From Thermobifida fusca NBRC 14071 = JCM 3263 (lineage in GTDB: Bacteria; Actinomycetota; Actinomycetes; Streptosporangiales; Streptosporangiaceae), in assembly GCF_001592045.1 (NCBI RefSeq), contig NZ_BCWB01000001.1, forward strand, positions 1 through 61,143: a DNA stretch of 61,143 nt. Reading direction: 5' to 3'. The first letter of the stretch is position 1, and every line of letters begins with the position of its first letter. A model generated the notes under the pieces. The model searched no databases and had not been told where the DNA came from. It was given only the letters and a program-made list of their open reading frames with translations. The translations under genes were made by a program, and so were the position numbers. Shown here in pieces: positions 45,819-54,789 of this stretch.

Positions 45819-46166
45819 TCAGCGCAGATGCGGGAACAGAGACGGACCCGCACATCTTTGACGGGGCGAGGAACAGAAGCGCCCCTTGGTTTCCCCGTTG
45901 TTGACGGTGAGGAAGTTGCCTGGGGCATGCTGTGTGCCGCCGTCCCGCTCTGTGGCGGCCACCGTCACGTACGAGGTGGACATGTGTTCCGGTCCGCCGT
46001 GTGCTGTGCGGTGCACGACGGTGTGCCTGGTGCGGTCCCAGCCGATTCCCCCGCGGCCCCAGGAGTCCATGAGACTGATGGCGATGACGCGGGTTGCTGC
46101 TGCGGGCACTGCACTTAGGGCGGCAGCAATGGCAGCGACGAATGCCGCTATCCCGCCGTGCTTCAT
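45819..46166 (-). CDS. Small secreted protein, unknown
   Basis: A 115-residue protein with a Sec-type signal peptide (MKHGGIAAFVAAIAAALSAV, cleaved probably near PAAA). The mature part is rich in Gly/Thr/His with two Cys near the end (GRFCSSPRQRCAGPS), allowing a disulfide. No family recognised. The ribosome-binding site is GGAGGAG but spaced about 13 bases from ATG 46166, so translation may be weak. Confidence 0.5.
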   Translation of the reverse strand: MKHGGIAAFVAAIAAALSAVPAAATRVIAISLMDSWGRGGIGWDRTRHTVVHRTAHGGPEHMSTSYVTVAATERDGGTQHAPGNFLTVNNGETKGRFCSSPRQRCAGPSLFPHLR

Positions 46167-46469
46167 TGTGCTCAATCCACTCCTCCGGGACCGCCGGATC
46201 CTCTGCTGTGCCGCCGCCTTTCCAACGGCGCCACCATCCAACCTAGAGAGCGGAGCCGTTCTTCGAAGCCACTTTCCCTAATTTTGACGTTTCAGAAAAA
46301 CCGCGTTTCTCGATTATCCATTTATGGTTTGCTTTGCACGACAGAGCAGACATTGCAGAGCAAACAGCACAAAAGAAAAGATGTGTCATCGGGTAGCGCG
46401 GAACCGCGGCAGGTCTTCGGGAGTCTTTGTCGTAGAGTTCTCGTCCTATCGCCGCAGAGATGAGGAAAC
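46167..46469. other. AT-rich upstream region
   Basis: About 300 bases. The segment around 46290-46385 is AT-rich ('cgattatccatttatgg', 'gcacaaaagaaaag') and probably carries the promoter of the gene at 46470 and of the leftward secreted-protein gene. No operator palindrome is obvious. Confidence 0.4.
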
Positions 46470-46904
46470 GTGACGGAAATCTCCCAGGAACTGACGTCTT
46501 TAGCGACCAGCGGGGCCGCAGCGCTGGTGCAGGCCATGACCACTGATCTTTGGTCAACAGTGCGCGACCGAGTGGCCGCACTATTCGGCGGAGACCAGGG
46601 GGTGGCAGCCGAACTCGATCAGACTCGCAGCGATGTCCTCGAGAAGACCCTGCCAGACGAAGACGCCCGCACAGAATGGCGTAACCGGCTGCGCCGTCTA
46701 CTCCGCAACAACCCGGAGGCGGCCGCCGAGCTGCGGGTGATCCTCAACGAGTTGAAATACGAGGAGCCAGCGTCCAGCCAGGTGACCAACCAGATCTACG
46801 GCAATGTCACCGGGACGGCTTTCCAGGGACACACGTTCTACGGCGGGATTGTCTACCGGGGCGGTCCTTCCGACGGTTCGGGCTCTGTTTCGCACTCCCA
46901 GTGA
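46470..46904 (+). CDS. Actinobacterial hypothetical protein with a Gly-rich C-terminal motif
   Basis: A 144-residue protein, GTG 46470 with GATGAGGAAAC upstream. An N-terminal helical part reads AALVQAMTTDLWSTVRDRVA then LFGG, followed by charged helices up to about residue 100. The C-terminus holds NQIYGNVTGTAFQGHTFYGG, which resembles the short Gly-rich strand motif (GxVxGxxxQ.G.x.GG) at the ends of many actinobacterial proteins linked to conflict or signalling systems. It has no recognised catalytic domain and no partner beside it. Confidence 0.7.
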   Translation: MTEISQELTSLATSGAAALVQAMTTDLWSTVRDRVAALFGGDQGVAAELDQTRSDVLEKTLPDEDARTEWRNRLRRLLRNNPEAAAELRVILNELKYEEPASSQVTNQIYGNVTGTAFQGHTFYGGIVYRGGPSDGSGSVSHSQ

Positions 46905-47189
46905 GGGGTGTCGTGCCCTGGTCCGCGGGCTGCCTTGGTGAGTGTGCGGGGCAGGCGTCGGCTCACCGCGGTGCCGCCCCGCACTCCTCCCGTGGCGCGT
47001 TCCCACGGCCCTTGCCCGGCATGTTTCCGCTTTGTGCGGCACGGCCAATACCGGTGCTCCGCTCCCACACACGAGAGTTTCTTCTCACAAGGGGTGAACG
47101 GGATGAATTTCTTTTTCTTACTGAAAAGAGGACGAATGTAGAGCTGGCGGGGATGGTTCCTTGAGGGGGAGGGCTCGTAAGGTGCGGTT

Positions 47190-47495
47190 ATGGCTGAGGT
47201 TCAAGTGACGGACAGCGGGCGAGTGACCTCTCGCGTGGGAGACACTGTGGTGGTCCGGCTTCCGGAGAATGCCGCCACGGGGTACGTCTGGTCAGTGGCG
47301 AGCCTGGGGGACGGACTGTTGTTGGAAGAAGACAGCGGCTCGCCCGTGGGCAGCCTTTCCGGTGGTGCTCCCGGGGAGCATGTGGTGCGCGTCCAGGCTG
47401 AAGAACCGGGGACGTGGCATATCGACCTGCAGTTGGCCCGCGGTTGGGAGGCGGGGCCGGCCGAGGAGAAGCGCATCACGGTCGAAGTGTCGTGA
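47190..47495 (+). CDS. Chagasin-like cysteine-peptidase inhibitor (I42)
   Basis: A 101-residue beta-rich domain of the I42/chagasin family. The three loops that wedge into papain-like proteases are seen: ENAATGYVWS (about 26-35), GGAPGEHVVRV (about 58-68) and ARGWEAGPAEEKRITVEV (about 83-100), corresponding to NPTTGY, GxGG and RPWE. No signal peptide is present, so it would act inside the cell or be released otherwise. AAGGTG precedes ATG 47190. Confidence 0.85.
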   Translation: MAEVQVTDSGRVTSRVGDTVVVRLPENAATGYVWSVASLGDGLLLEEDSGSPVGSLSGGAPGEHVVRVQAEEPGTWHIDLQLARGWEAGPAEEKRITVEVS

Positions 47496-47542
47496 GCTTC
47501 GCCGCTAGGGCGTGCCTGCGAGGGGCACCGCCGCGGCCGCGC

Positions 47543-49060
47543 TCATCCACTGATCCGCTGCAGGCTTTCCCGCACCTTCACTGTGTCGGGGTGGTCCGGA
47601 CCGTAGTGCTGCTCCAGGTCGTCGAGTAGCTCCAGGAGTGTACGCCGGGCTCCCCCGGTGTCCCCTGCCCCGAGCTCCATGAGTCCGATCTGGCGGCGCA
47701 GATTCAGGGTGCGCTGGTCGTAGGGGCCGTAGCTGGCCTGCTGGTCGGCGAGCAGTGCACGGAGCAGGCGCAACGCTTCTGTGGTCTGTCCCATGAGGGC
47801 ATGGCAAGTGGCTTCTCTGTGCCGGTAGTGCAGCACCTGTTCGTCGTCGGGACCGCGGTGGTGCGCGAGAACCTGGTGGAGTTCGGCGAATATGGGGGCT
47901 GCTTTGCGGTAGTCGCTGTCTTTGAACAGCACTTCAGCAAGCTCCCCGCGCAGAGTGAGTACCTGCGGGTCGTCTGGGGCGAGAGCGGGAACCACTGCGG
48001 AGAGCACTGCTTCCAGCAGTGTCGCCGCTTGGTTGTAGCGCGCTTCGTGAGCGAACGCCACGGCCACTTGGCGGACCTGGTCCAAGTCGACGGGGCCGCC
48101 GCGGGTCTTTCGCGGGATAGTGGGGCCAACCGTGTCGGTCATAGAGCCGACTACGGCGGAGTAGAGGTGGATCGGGTTGCTGCCTTCGGCCACCGTGCCG
48201 GGGAGGAAGCCTGCGCCCTGGGTGAACGGCAGTAGGGCGCGGCATACTTCGACGGCGTCTGCGGGCCGGTCCGCGGGGTGTTTCTCCAGCAGACGCAGCA
48301 CGAGCCGGTCTATTTCCTCTGGCACCTCGGGGCGTGTCGTGCGCACCGACGGGGCAGGCTCGTTGACTTGGCGGTGGAAGACTTCGTACTCGGTGCGCCC
48401 GTCGAACAGGCGCTGGCCGGTGAGCAGTTCGTGCATGACTAGTCCGAGCGTGTACAGGTCGCTTTGCGGCCCGAGAGTGGCTCCTTGGACCTGTTCGGGG
48501 GACATGTAGGAGGGGGTGCCGAGGAGGGTTCCAGTCCGGGTGAGGCGTGAGACGTCCGGGTCGTGGAACATCGCTAGCCCGAAGTCCAGGACTTTGATGG
48601 TGCCGTCGTGGCACAGCATGAGGTTGGACGGTTTGAGGTCGCGGTGGAAGATGCCGCGTTTGTGTGCTGCGGCGAGTACCGCGGCGACTTGCGCGGCAGC
48701 GGATGCCACCCAGGAGACCGGGATGTCTTCGTGTTCATCGATGATGTAGTCGAGGGAGATTCCTTCAACGAACTGCATCACCATGAACGGGCGAGAGCCG
48801 ACGCGGGGGTCGTCGAAGACGCCGACATCGTGGATGGCGGGTGCACCTGGGTGTTCGAGTCGGGCCATGATGCGCGACTCGTGGAGGAAACGCTTCACCA
48901 GCGTCTCATCGTGCTGGCCGAAGGGGAAGCGGATGAGTTTGACGGCGACCTTGCGGTCCAGTCTTCGGTCGTGGGCGCGGTAGACCTCCCCCATTCCGCC
49001 TTCACCGATCGGCATCGATTCCAGTTCGTACCGGTCGTCGATGACCGTCTGTTCCGCCAC
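47543..49060 (-). CDS. Serine/threonine protein kinase with TPR tail
   Basis: A 505-residue Hanks-type kinase. The N-terminal kinase domain (about 10-275) has GEGGMGEVYRA, the catalytic lysine in KVAVKLI, HRDLKPSN, DFGLA, and GTPSYMSPEQ in the activation loop. About 300-350 is a linker, and 350-505 is a run of helical TPR-like repeats (FAHEARYNQAATLLEAVLSA, DSDYRKAAPIFAELHQVLAH, GGARRTLLELLDDLEQHYGP). There is no transmembrane helix, unlike PknB. The TPR part probably recruits targets or activators. GTG 49060 follows AGGAAGG. It stands alone. Confidence 0.92.
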   Translation of the reverse strand: MAEQTVIDDRYELESMPIGEGGMGEVYRAHDRRLDRKVAVKLIRFPFGQHDETLVKRFLHESRIMARLEHPGAPAIHDVGVFDDPRVGSRPFMVMQFVEGISLDYIIDEHEDIPVSWVASAAAQVAAVLAAAHKRGIFHRDLKPSNLMLCHDGTIKVLDFGLAMFHDPDVSRLTRTGTLLGTPSYMSPEQVQGATLGPQSDLYTLGLVMHELLTGQRLFDGRTEYEVFHRQVNEPAPSVRTTRPEVPEEIDRLVLRLLEKHPADRPADAVEVCRALLPFTQGAGFLPGTVAEGSNPIHLYSAVVGSMTDTVGPTIPRKTRGGPVDLDQVRQVAVAFAHEARYNQAATLLEAVLSAVVPALAPDDPQVLTLRGELAEVLFKDSDYRKAAPIFAELHQVLAHHRGPDDEQVLHYRHREATCHALMGQTTEALRLLRALLADQQASYGPYDQRTLNLRRQIGLMELGAGDTGGARRTLLELLDDLEQHYGPDHPDTVKVRESLQRISG

Positions 49061-49288
49061 CACGCAACCTTCCTGCACGCCCGTACTTGGGGGCAAAGTT
49101 ACACCGTATGCGACAAACCGGGACGTTTCTTTCTGGGAGAACGCCATGCGGGAATGCCGTAACCGTTCCGGTTCATGGGGCTTTTCGGGGAACGGGTAGT
49201 TGAGCGGAAATTTTACGGCTCTGGCGGACAGGGTACCGGCAGGCCGGGTAGCGCAACGGGCATCCGACGGTCGATGCAAGGAGCAGGC

Positions 49289-49537
49289 ATGCCAGCGACC
49301 CGGGTGATCACATCCCCGGTCTCCGGTCACTTCTACCGGCGCCCTAAGCCCGATGCGCCGCCCTTTGTGGAGGAAGGCCAGCGGGTTGAGGCTGGACAGA
49401 CCATCGGAATGGTGGAAGCAGCAAAGCAGTTCACTGAGGTCAAGTCGGTTTCTTCCGGGACACTCGCTGAATTCGCGGTGCATGACCGCCAGAAGCTGGC
49501 GGAAGGGGACACTATCGCGCGTATTGCTGAACCGTAG
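49289..49537 (+). CDS. Biotinyl/lipoyl-domain protein, atypical site
   Basis: An 82-residue single biotinyl-type domain (SPVSGHFYRRP, then FVEEGQRVEAGQTIGMVEAA, and KSVSSGTLAEFAV). The modified lysine would be K46 in VEAAKQFTEV. Biotin proteins have EAMKM or EAMKL at this point; here the Met is Ala and the following residues are QF. It may still be biotinylated as a free carrier for an acyl-CoA carboxylase. AAGGAGCAGGC precedes ATG 49289. It is next to, but not overlapping, the acyl-CoA dehydrogenase gene. Confidence 0.8.
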   Translation: MPATRVITSPVSGHFYRRPKPDAPPFVEEGQRVEAGQTIGMVEAAKQFTEVKSVSSGTLAEFAVHDRQKLAEGDTIARIAEP

Positions 49538-49751
49538 GGTTTAAGCCGGCTCCGCGCTGGTCCGTCCAGCAGGGGGCGCTGGGCTGTTGTGCTGGGCCGG
49601 GACAGCCCTTCCCCTGTCGGCGGGTCATGCCCGCACCGGCCGGCAGCGTTCAAGGGCGTAGCGGTTGGGCCAAGGGTGGGGCGAGACCGTCCGCAGCAGG
49701 AGGGCAGGGAAGAATGGATCGGACGGTAGTCCACGGCCTGGGAAAGCTGCG

Positions 49752-50900
49752 ATGGAACGCACACTCTTCGAACCCGCTCACGTCGAGTTCCGGGATGCGG
49801 TGCGGGAGTTTCTCCGGCGTCACGCTGTCCCCCACTATGCACGGTGGGAGGCGGAAGGCATCGTTGACCGGGAGCTGTGGCGGCAGGCGGGTCGTGCCGG
49901 TTTTCTGGGGACGGCTATCCCTGCCGCGTACGGTGGCGGGGGTGAACCGGATTTCCGCTACAACGCGATTCTCACCGAGGAGTGTGCGCGTGCCGGGATG
50001 CTCTCGCTGAGCTCCGGTTTCGGGGTTCACAACGATGTGGTCACCCCCTATCTGCTGTCGCTGGCTTCCGAGGAGCAGAAGCAGCGTTGGCTTCCCGGAC
50101 TGTGTTCCGGGGACCTGGTGACCGCGATTGCGATGACCGAGCCGGGGGCGGGCAGCGACCTCAAAGCGGTGCGCACTACCGCGGTCCGGGACGGCGATTC
50201 GTATGTGCTCAACGGCACGAAGACGTTCATCACCAATGGGATCCACGCGGATTTGGTGATCGTCGTCGCGAAGACTGATCCGTCGGCCCAGGCCCGCGGC
50301 ATCAGCCTTGTGGTGGTGGAACGCGGCATGCCGGGGTTCCGCCGGGGTCGTAACCTCGCCAAGGTGGGGCTGCACGCCCAGGACACTGCCGAACTTGTTT
50401 TCGAGGATGTGCGGGTTCCCGCGGCCAATCTTCTCGGTGAGGAGAACCAGGGGTTCGGCTATCTGATGCGTAATCTGCCGCAAGAGCGGCTGTCGATCGC
50501 GGTGATCGCGGTCGCTGCGGCACGCGCCGCTGTGGAGTGGACGATCCGGTACTGTCGGGAGCGTACAGCGTTCGGCCAGGAGATCGGCCGTTTTCAGCAC
50601 AACAAGTTCCAGTTGGCGGAAATGGCCACCGAGGTGGATATCGCCCAGACCTATGTCGACCGGGCGGTCCTCGCCCACAACGCGGGCAGGCTGAGCCCTG
50701 TGGATGCGGCCAAAGCCAAATGGTGGACCACTGAGTTGCTGAAGCGGACCGCTGACACGTGTCTGCAACTGCACGGGGGCTACGGATACATGGACGAGTA
50801 TCCGATTTCCCGGTTGTGGCGGGATGCCCGGGTGCACACGATCTTCGGGGGGACGACGGAGATCATGAAAGAGATCATCGGCCGTGATCTCGGTTTTTGA
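49752..50900 (+). CDS. Acyl-CoA dehydrogenase
   Basis: A 382-residue FAD-dependent acyl-CoA dehydrogenase. The FAD segment AIAMTEPGAGSDLKAVRTTA and KTFITNGIHADLVIVVAKTD are canonical. The C-terminal domain has LQLHGGYGYMDEYPISRLWR with the glutamate of YMxEYP as probable catalytic base (as in isovaleryl-CoA and long-chain dehydrogenases), and FGGTTEIMKEIIGRDL at the end. It oxidises an acyl-CoA; which one is unknown. GGGAAAG precedes ATG 49752. Confidence 0.93.
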   Translation: MERTLFEPAHVEFRDAVREFLRRHAVPHYARWEAEGIVDRELWRQAGRAGFLGTAIPAAYGGGGEPDFRYNAILTEECARAGMLSLSSGFGVHNDVVTPYLLSLASEEQKQRWLPGLCSGDLVTAIAMTEPGAGSDLKAVRTTAVRDGDSYVLNGTKTFITNGIHADLVIVVAKTDPSAQARGISLVVVERGMPGFRRGRNLAKVGLHAQDTAELVFEDVRVPAANLLGEENQGFGYLMRNLPQERLSIAVIAVAAARAAVEWTIRYCRERTAFGQEIGRFQHNKFQLAEMATEVDIAQTYVDRAVLAHNAGRLSPVDAAKAKWWTTELLKRTADTCLQLHGGYGYMDEYPISRLWRDARVHTIFGGTTEIMKEIIGRDLGF

Positions 50901-51027
50901 GTCTGGGAATCATCCGGCGTTCCGCGCACGTGAGACCTGCCATCCGCCGTGTGGCCGCTGTGCTCCCGCTAAGTTGGACGGTGTTTGACGTGATCCGTTA
51001 ATTCTCTGAGTGTTTGGGAGTCCACCG

Positions 51028-51564
51028 ATGTCCACGCGCATCTCCTCCGGGGCGGCGCGGACGTCCTCGTCTGCGTCTCCTGAGCAGCAGGACGCTTCTG
51101 CGCCGTCGTCCGGTACTGCCCGGAGCCTGCTCAGTATCGGCGAGCTCGCACGGCGCGCCCAGGTTTCTCCCCGCACGATCCGCTACTACGAGGAGCTGGG
51201 GATCCTTCCCACGCCCCAACGCACGGCCGGTGGGAGCCGCCGATATCCGCCGGAGTACCTCTCCTATGTCCAGGGGGCGCTGCTCCTCAAGGAGTTGGGT
51301 TTCTCCCTGGAAGAGGTGCGGGAGCTGTGCCAGGGGACGCAGGAGCGCACCGGTGAGGCTTCCGCGCGCACCCATGCCATGCTCGCCACCAAGATGGCCG
51401 TGCTGGAACAGCGGATTCGGCTGCTCTCCCGGTTGCACGACCTCATTCGCGCAGCCGCTGAAGGCGGCGGGGAGGCGAACAGCGGTGCCGCGGAGCTGCT
51501 GCGCCTGCTGGGAGAGGAAGCCCAGGCCGCCGGTTCCGCCTCCTCCCCCACGGGTCAGCGTTAA
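51028..51564 (+). CDS. MerR-family transcriptional regulator
   Basis: A 178-residue regulator. After a disordered Ser/Ala N-terminus, the MerR winged HTH (about 36-105) reads SIGELARRAQVSPRTIRYYE then SRRYPPEYLSYVQGALLLKE, followed by LGFSLEEVRELCQG. A dimerising coiled coil spans about 110-145. There are no conserved metal-binding Cys, so it senses something else, perhaps through the C-terminus. It sits between the acyl-CoA dehydrogenase and HAD genes and might regulate either. The start is ATG 51028; GTG 51010 is possible. Confidence 0.9.
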   Translation: MSTRISSGAARTSSSASPEQQDASAPSSGTARSLLSIGELARRAQVSPRTIRYYEELGILPTPQRTAGGSRRYPPEYLSYVQGALLLKELGFSLEEVRELCQGTQERTGEASARTHAMLATKMAVLEQRIRLLSRLHDLIRAAAEGGGEANSGAAELLRLLGEEAQAAGSASSPTGQR

Positions 51565-51666
51565 TACCGCTCCCTCAGGCATGGGGAGCGGTCCGCGCCC
51601 AGAGCTGGGCGGGGAACGTCTCCGACACTGCGGCTACGTGGGGGGTAGGCTGCCCTCTCCCCCGCC

Positions 51667-52416
51667 ATGGTGGGGCGGTATGAGACCATCGGCACCGTGA
51701 CCACCATCCCCTCCCCTTGTCTTGTCCTGTGGGATATCGACCGCACCCTCCTCACCGTGGGCACGGTCAGTCAGGAGCTGTATGCGCACGCCTTCGCTTC
51801 CGTCGTGGGCCGTTTCCCGGAGGCGGTGGCGGAGATGGCGGGACGCACCGAGCTCGCCATCATCACGGAGACGCTGCAGCGCAACGGGATCAGGCCGTGC
51901 CCCGACCTGGTCTCCCGGTTCTCTGCAGCGCTCGTCCAGGCGGCGGAGAAACTGCGTCCGCGGATGCGCGAAGTGGGACGTGCGTTGCCTGGTGCTGATG
52001 CGGCGCTTCAGGCCCTGCACCGGCTTGGCGCTGTGCAGACGGTGGTCACAGGCAATATCCGGGATCTGGCTGCAGCGAAGCTCGCTGCGTTCGGTTTGGC
52101 CGGGTATCTCGACTTGTCTCTCGGCGGCTACGGGGACCAGAGTGTCGACCGGGCGGACCTGGTGCGTTGGGCGATGGCCCGGGCCGGGGAACGGCACGGG
52201 CCGTTCGATTCTGCGAGCGTGGTGGTGGTCGGCGACACCCCGCACGACATCCGCGGCGCCCACGACGCGGGCGTGCGGGCGGTCGGGGTGGCGACCGGGC
52301 GCAGCAGCCGCGCTGATCTTGCTGCTGCGGGAGCGGACGCCGTGCTCGATGACCTGACGGACACGGCCGCGGTCGTCCGGCTTCTCACCGGGACCGGGGA
52401 GCTGCGGCTCCCTTGA
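51667..52416 (+). CDS. HAD-superfamily phosphatase
   Basis: A 249-residue HAD hydrolase. Motif I is DIDRTLL (about 23-29, catalytic Asp first), motif II TVVTGN, motif III a basic residue in the linker, and motif IV VVGDTPHDIRGAHDAG. The cap is helical, as in phosphoglycolate phosphatase-like subfamilies. The substrate is not predictable. The start ATG 51667 may be replaced by GTG 51697, which begins just before the first strand. Confidence 0.9.
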   Translation: MVGRYETIGTVTTIPSPCLVLWDIDRTLLTVGTVSQELYAHAFASVVGRFPEAVAEMAGRTELAIITETLQRNGIRPCPDLVSRFSAALVQAAEKLRPRMREVGRALPGADAALQALHRLGAVQTVVTGNIRDLAAAKLAAFGLAGYLDLSLGGYGDQSVDRADLVRWAMARAGERHGPFDSASVVVVGDTPHDIRGAHDAGVRAVGVATGRSSRADLAAAGADAVLDDLTDTAAVVRLLTGTGELRLP

Positions 52417-52450
52417 TCCGGGGGAACAGGCGCGCTGCGGGATTTCGTGG

Positions 52451-53059
52451 TCAATGCAGGAGCGCGAAGACTGTGCCGCACACCACCGCCCCTTGGAGTG
52501 CGCCCGCAACGACTTGGGCGACCGTGTGGTGATCGAGTTCGACCCGCGACCAGGCGACGAGCGCGACCGCGGGAGCGGCCACTCCCCACATGAGCCCGTA
52601 GGTGAACGCGAGCGCAGTGGCGACCCCGGCAGCGCTTGTCGTGTGCACGGAGATCTTCCACCACCTGTTCACCACACTGGTGCTGACGAGTCCGGCCAGG
52701 ATGGCGACGACCAGGGCCAGGACGATGCGGGGGGCGTCCAGCAGGAGCAGTACGGCGCAGCCGGTGAGGGCACAGCCGGTGGCGATGAGGAACGGCACCG
52801 TGCGCTGCCGGCGGTCTCTCAAGTGGTGGTCCTGCCAGTAGCCGCGTCGGACTCCGAGGAACAGCACGATGTAGGGGACGGCCACGCAGCAGAGGGCAGC
52901 AAAGAGCCCCCAGCCGACACCGGTGAGGCTGCGGGTGCCGGTCCAGCCGACTAAGGGCAGGGCAACCGTGACCAGAACTCCAGGGGAGAGTACTTCGCCG
53001 ACGAGTACTGCTACGCGGCGCCGCAAGGCGCGCAACGGAGCTGGGGTGATTCCGGTCAC
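52451..53059 (-). CDS. PAP2-like membrane phosphatase
   Basis: A 202-residue protein with about five membrane helices. The C-terminal half holds a compact PAP2 signature: KISVHTTSAAG and WSRVELDHHTVAQVVAGALQ, the C2/C3 regions of lipid phosphatases (the first motif is partial). It may act on isoprenoid or lipid phosphates. GTG 53059 follows AGGACCG. It lies convergent to the HAD gene. Confidence 0.82.
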   Translation of the reverse strand: MTGITPAPLRALRRRVAVLVGEVLSPGVLVTVALPLVGWTGTRSLTGVGWGLFAALCCVAVPYIVLFLGVRRGYWQDHHLRDRRQRTVPFLIATGCALTGCAVLLLLDAPRIVLALVVAILAGLVSTSVVNRWWKISVHTTSAAGVATALAFTYGLMWGVAAPAVALVAWSRVELDHHTVAQVVAGALQGAVVCGTVFALLH

Positions 53060-53139
53060 GTTCGGTCCTGTTCTTGTGGTTCAGGGGTGGTGGGACACTG
53101 GGCACCCTAGACGCAATTGTGCTGCCATTGGGGCCGGTG

Positions 53140-54396
53140 TCACTGGGTCGCAGGACCATCGTGCCAGTCGGGCGCTGAGACGGTTTTCTCCACGCTCCTG
53201 TGCGCTGCGGGGGATGGCTGTTTCGCGGTTTCGCGGTGGGCGGGGTCGAGGTCTCCGCCTACTGCGACCACGGCTGCGGCCGCCAAGAGGCACAGTCCGC
53301 AGCCGATCCAGAAGATCGCCGCGGAGTAGCCGGGGACGACGAGGGGCACGGTCACACCGATCACGGAGCCGAGGTGGAAGATGGCCACGAATGCGCCGAT
53401 TCCGCCGGAGACGCCTGCACGGGTGACCTGGCCAAGCATGACCACGGCGATGCTTTGGAATCCGGCGGTGAACACGGCGTAGAGCACCTGGGCGGTGAGG
53501 AGTCCGCCGTATCCGGTGCCCACCGCGACGAGGAGGAACGACAGGGTGCCGATCACGCAGACCCCGACGAGGGTGCGCACGCTGCCGTATCTTTCGGCGG
53601 CGGTGGCGAGGGGGACCAGGACGAGGATCTCCACGAAGGCGGTGAGGGCGAACAGGCTGGGGATGACGGATTCCGCGATGCCTGCGCTCAGGGCGTAGAG
53701 CGGCAGGTAGACCTGACGAAGGTTGTCGGCGCCGCGGAGCAGGAAGACCGCGGCCACGGCCAGGGCCACCAGCCACCATTCTTTCTTGCGGCCGCGGGCT
53801 GCCGGGTCTTCGGGTGTGGTCGGCTTGGGGTGGGCGACCGCGGGGAGGGTGACGCTTATCAGCAGGATGAGCCCGTAGAGGGCCATGCCTCCGTAGATGG
53901 GGTGGAAGAGCGGGCCCAGGGTTTGTTCGGCGAGGAACATGGCGGAGGCGAGGCCGAGCCCGGCAATGTAGCCGATGATGAATACGGTGCGTACCAGGCT
54001 CATGACGCGGGCTTCGGAGCGGGTTCCGTTGTCGAGTAGCGCCACGAAGGACGGGTAGATGAGGCTGCCGACAGCGATGCCGCAGGCGGCAGGGTAGATC
54101 GCCCACCCGGGGGTGGGGGCGGCGAGGAAGGCCGTTCCGGCGAGGCCGAGGGTGGCGCCGAGGGCGATCCCGGTCCGGTACCGCCCGTGTCGGCGGCACC
54201 ATCCGCCTCCGAGGAGGCTGGCCGCCATGGCGGCGAGGGCGAACAGCACGTAGAAGATGACGATCTCTGGTTTGGTGGCGCCGCGCTGGTCGAGCAGTAG
54301 TGGCAGGACCACCGTGGAGAGGCCGGCGAAGGCAGCGGCGTTGAAGACACCGAGGATGAGCCGGCCTATGCCGGATGTTTCCCGCGCAATTCCCAC
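53140..54396 (-). CDS. MFS transporter, sugar-efflux (SetA)-like
   Basis: A 418-residue protein with 12 membrane helices. Characteristic MFS residues include the loop GGWCRRHGRYRTG between helices 2 and 3 and ATAAERYGSVRTLVG between helices 8 and 9. The general appearance is like sugar-efflux or sugar transporters of the SET type. A perfect CelR operator 120 bases upstream of GTG 54396 suggests it is expressed on cellulose, hence a possible role in cellodextrin or sugar movement. The tail is hydrophilic. Confidence 0.85.
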   Translation of the reverse strand: MGIARETSGIGRLILGVFNAAAFAGLSTVVLPLLLDQRGATKPEIVIFYVLFALAAMAASLLGGGWCRRHGRYRTGIALGATLGLAGTAFLAAPTPGWAIYPAACGIAVGSLIYPSFVALLDNGTRSEARVMSLVRTVFIIGYIAGLGLASAMFLAEQTLGPLFHPIYGGMALYGLILLISVTLPAVAHPKPTTPEDPAARGRKKEWWLVALAVAAVFLLRGADNLRQVYLPLYALSAGIAESVIPSLFALTAFVEILVLVPLATAAERYGSVRTLVGVCVIGTLSFLLVAVGTGYGGLLTAQVLYAVFTAGFQSIAVVMLGQVTRAGVSGGIGAFVAIFHLGSVIGVTVPLVVPGYSAAIFWIGCGLCLLAAAAVVAVGGDLDPAHRETAKQPSPAAHRSVEKTVSAPDWHDGPATQ

Positions 54397-54789
54397 ACGA
54401 ATTCCCCCGTTCCCGGGTCGGGCTTCTGTTGCGGCGGCAGACCGGTGGTGGTCTGGCCGGAATCAGTCCTGATGTAGTCGGGGCGTACGGCCTAGGCGAA
54501 TGATGATCCCTTATTTGGGAGCGCTCCCACGCCTAGGGGTGCTTCACCGGCGACAGCAAAGCATTCAGCAGGATCCCCGTGGGACACAGCTCTACCACAC
54601 CAAGGAGAGGTAGGGCCACCAATTCGCTGTTCTATTCTGTTCGTTCCTGTCTGTTGTGTCGGCTTCACCGGGAACACCCGCGTTTTCCGCCCGCCGCCAG
54701 CGTGGATCCCGGTGGAAAATCCCCCGTTCTTCCCGTTCGCCCTTCCCCCAACAAGGTCGGTCTCCGGAACGGAAGCGCTTCCCGCCGTG
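54397..54789. other. Upstream region of the MFS gene with CelR box
   Basis: About 390 bases between the MFS gene and the alkyltransferase gene, both leftward. It contains the CelR box listed separately. No gene is visible in the rest. Confidence 0.45.
54516..54529. promoter_or_regulatory. CelR operator (perfect palindrome)
   Basis: TGGGAGCGCTCCCA is the exact 14-base inverted repeat bound by CelR in Thermobifida fusca, where cellobiose relieves repression of cellulase genes. It lies 120 bases upstream of the leftward MFS transporter start and about 260 bases past the stop of the leftward alkyltransferase gene. Confidence 0.88.
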
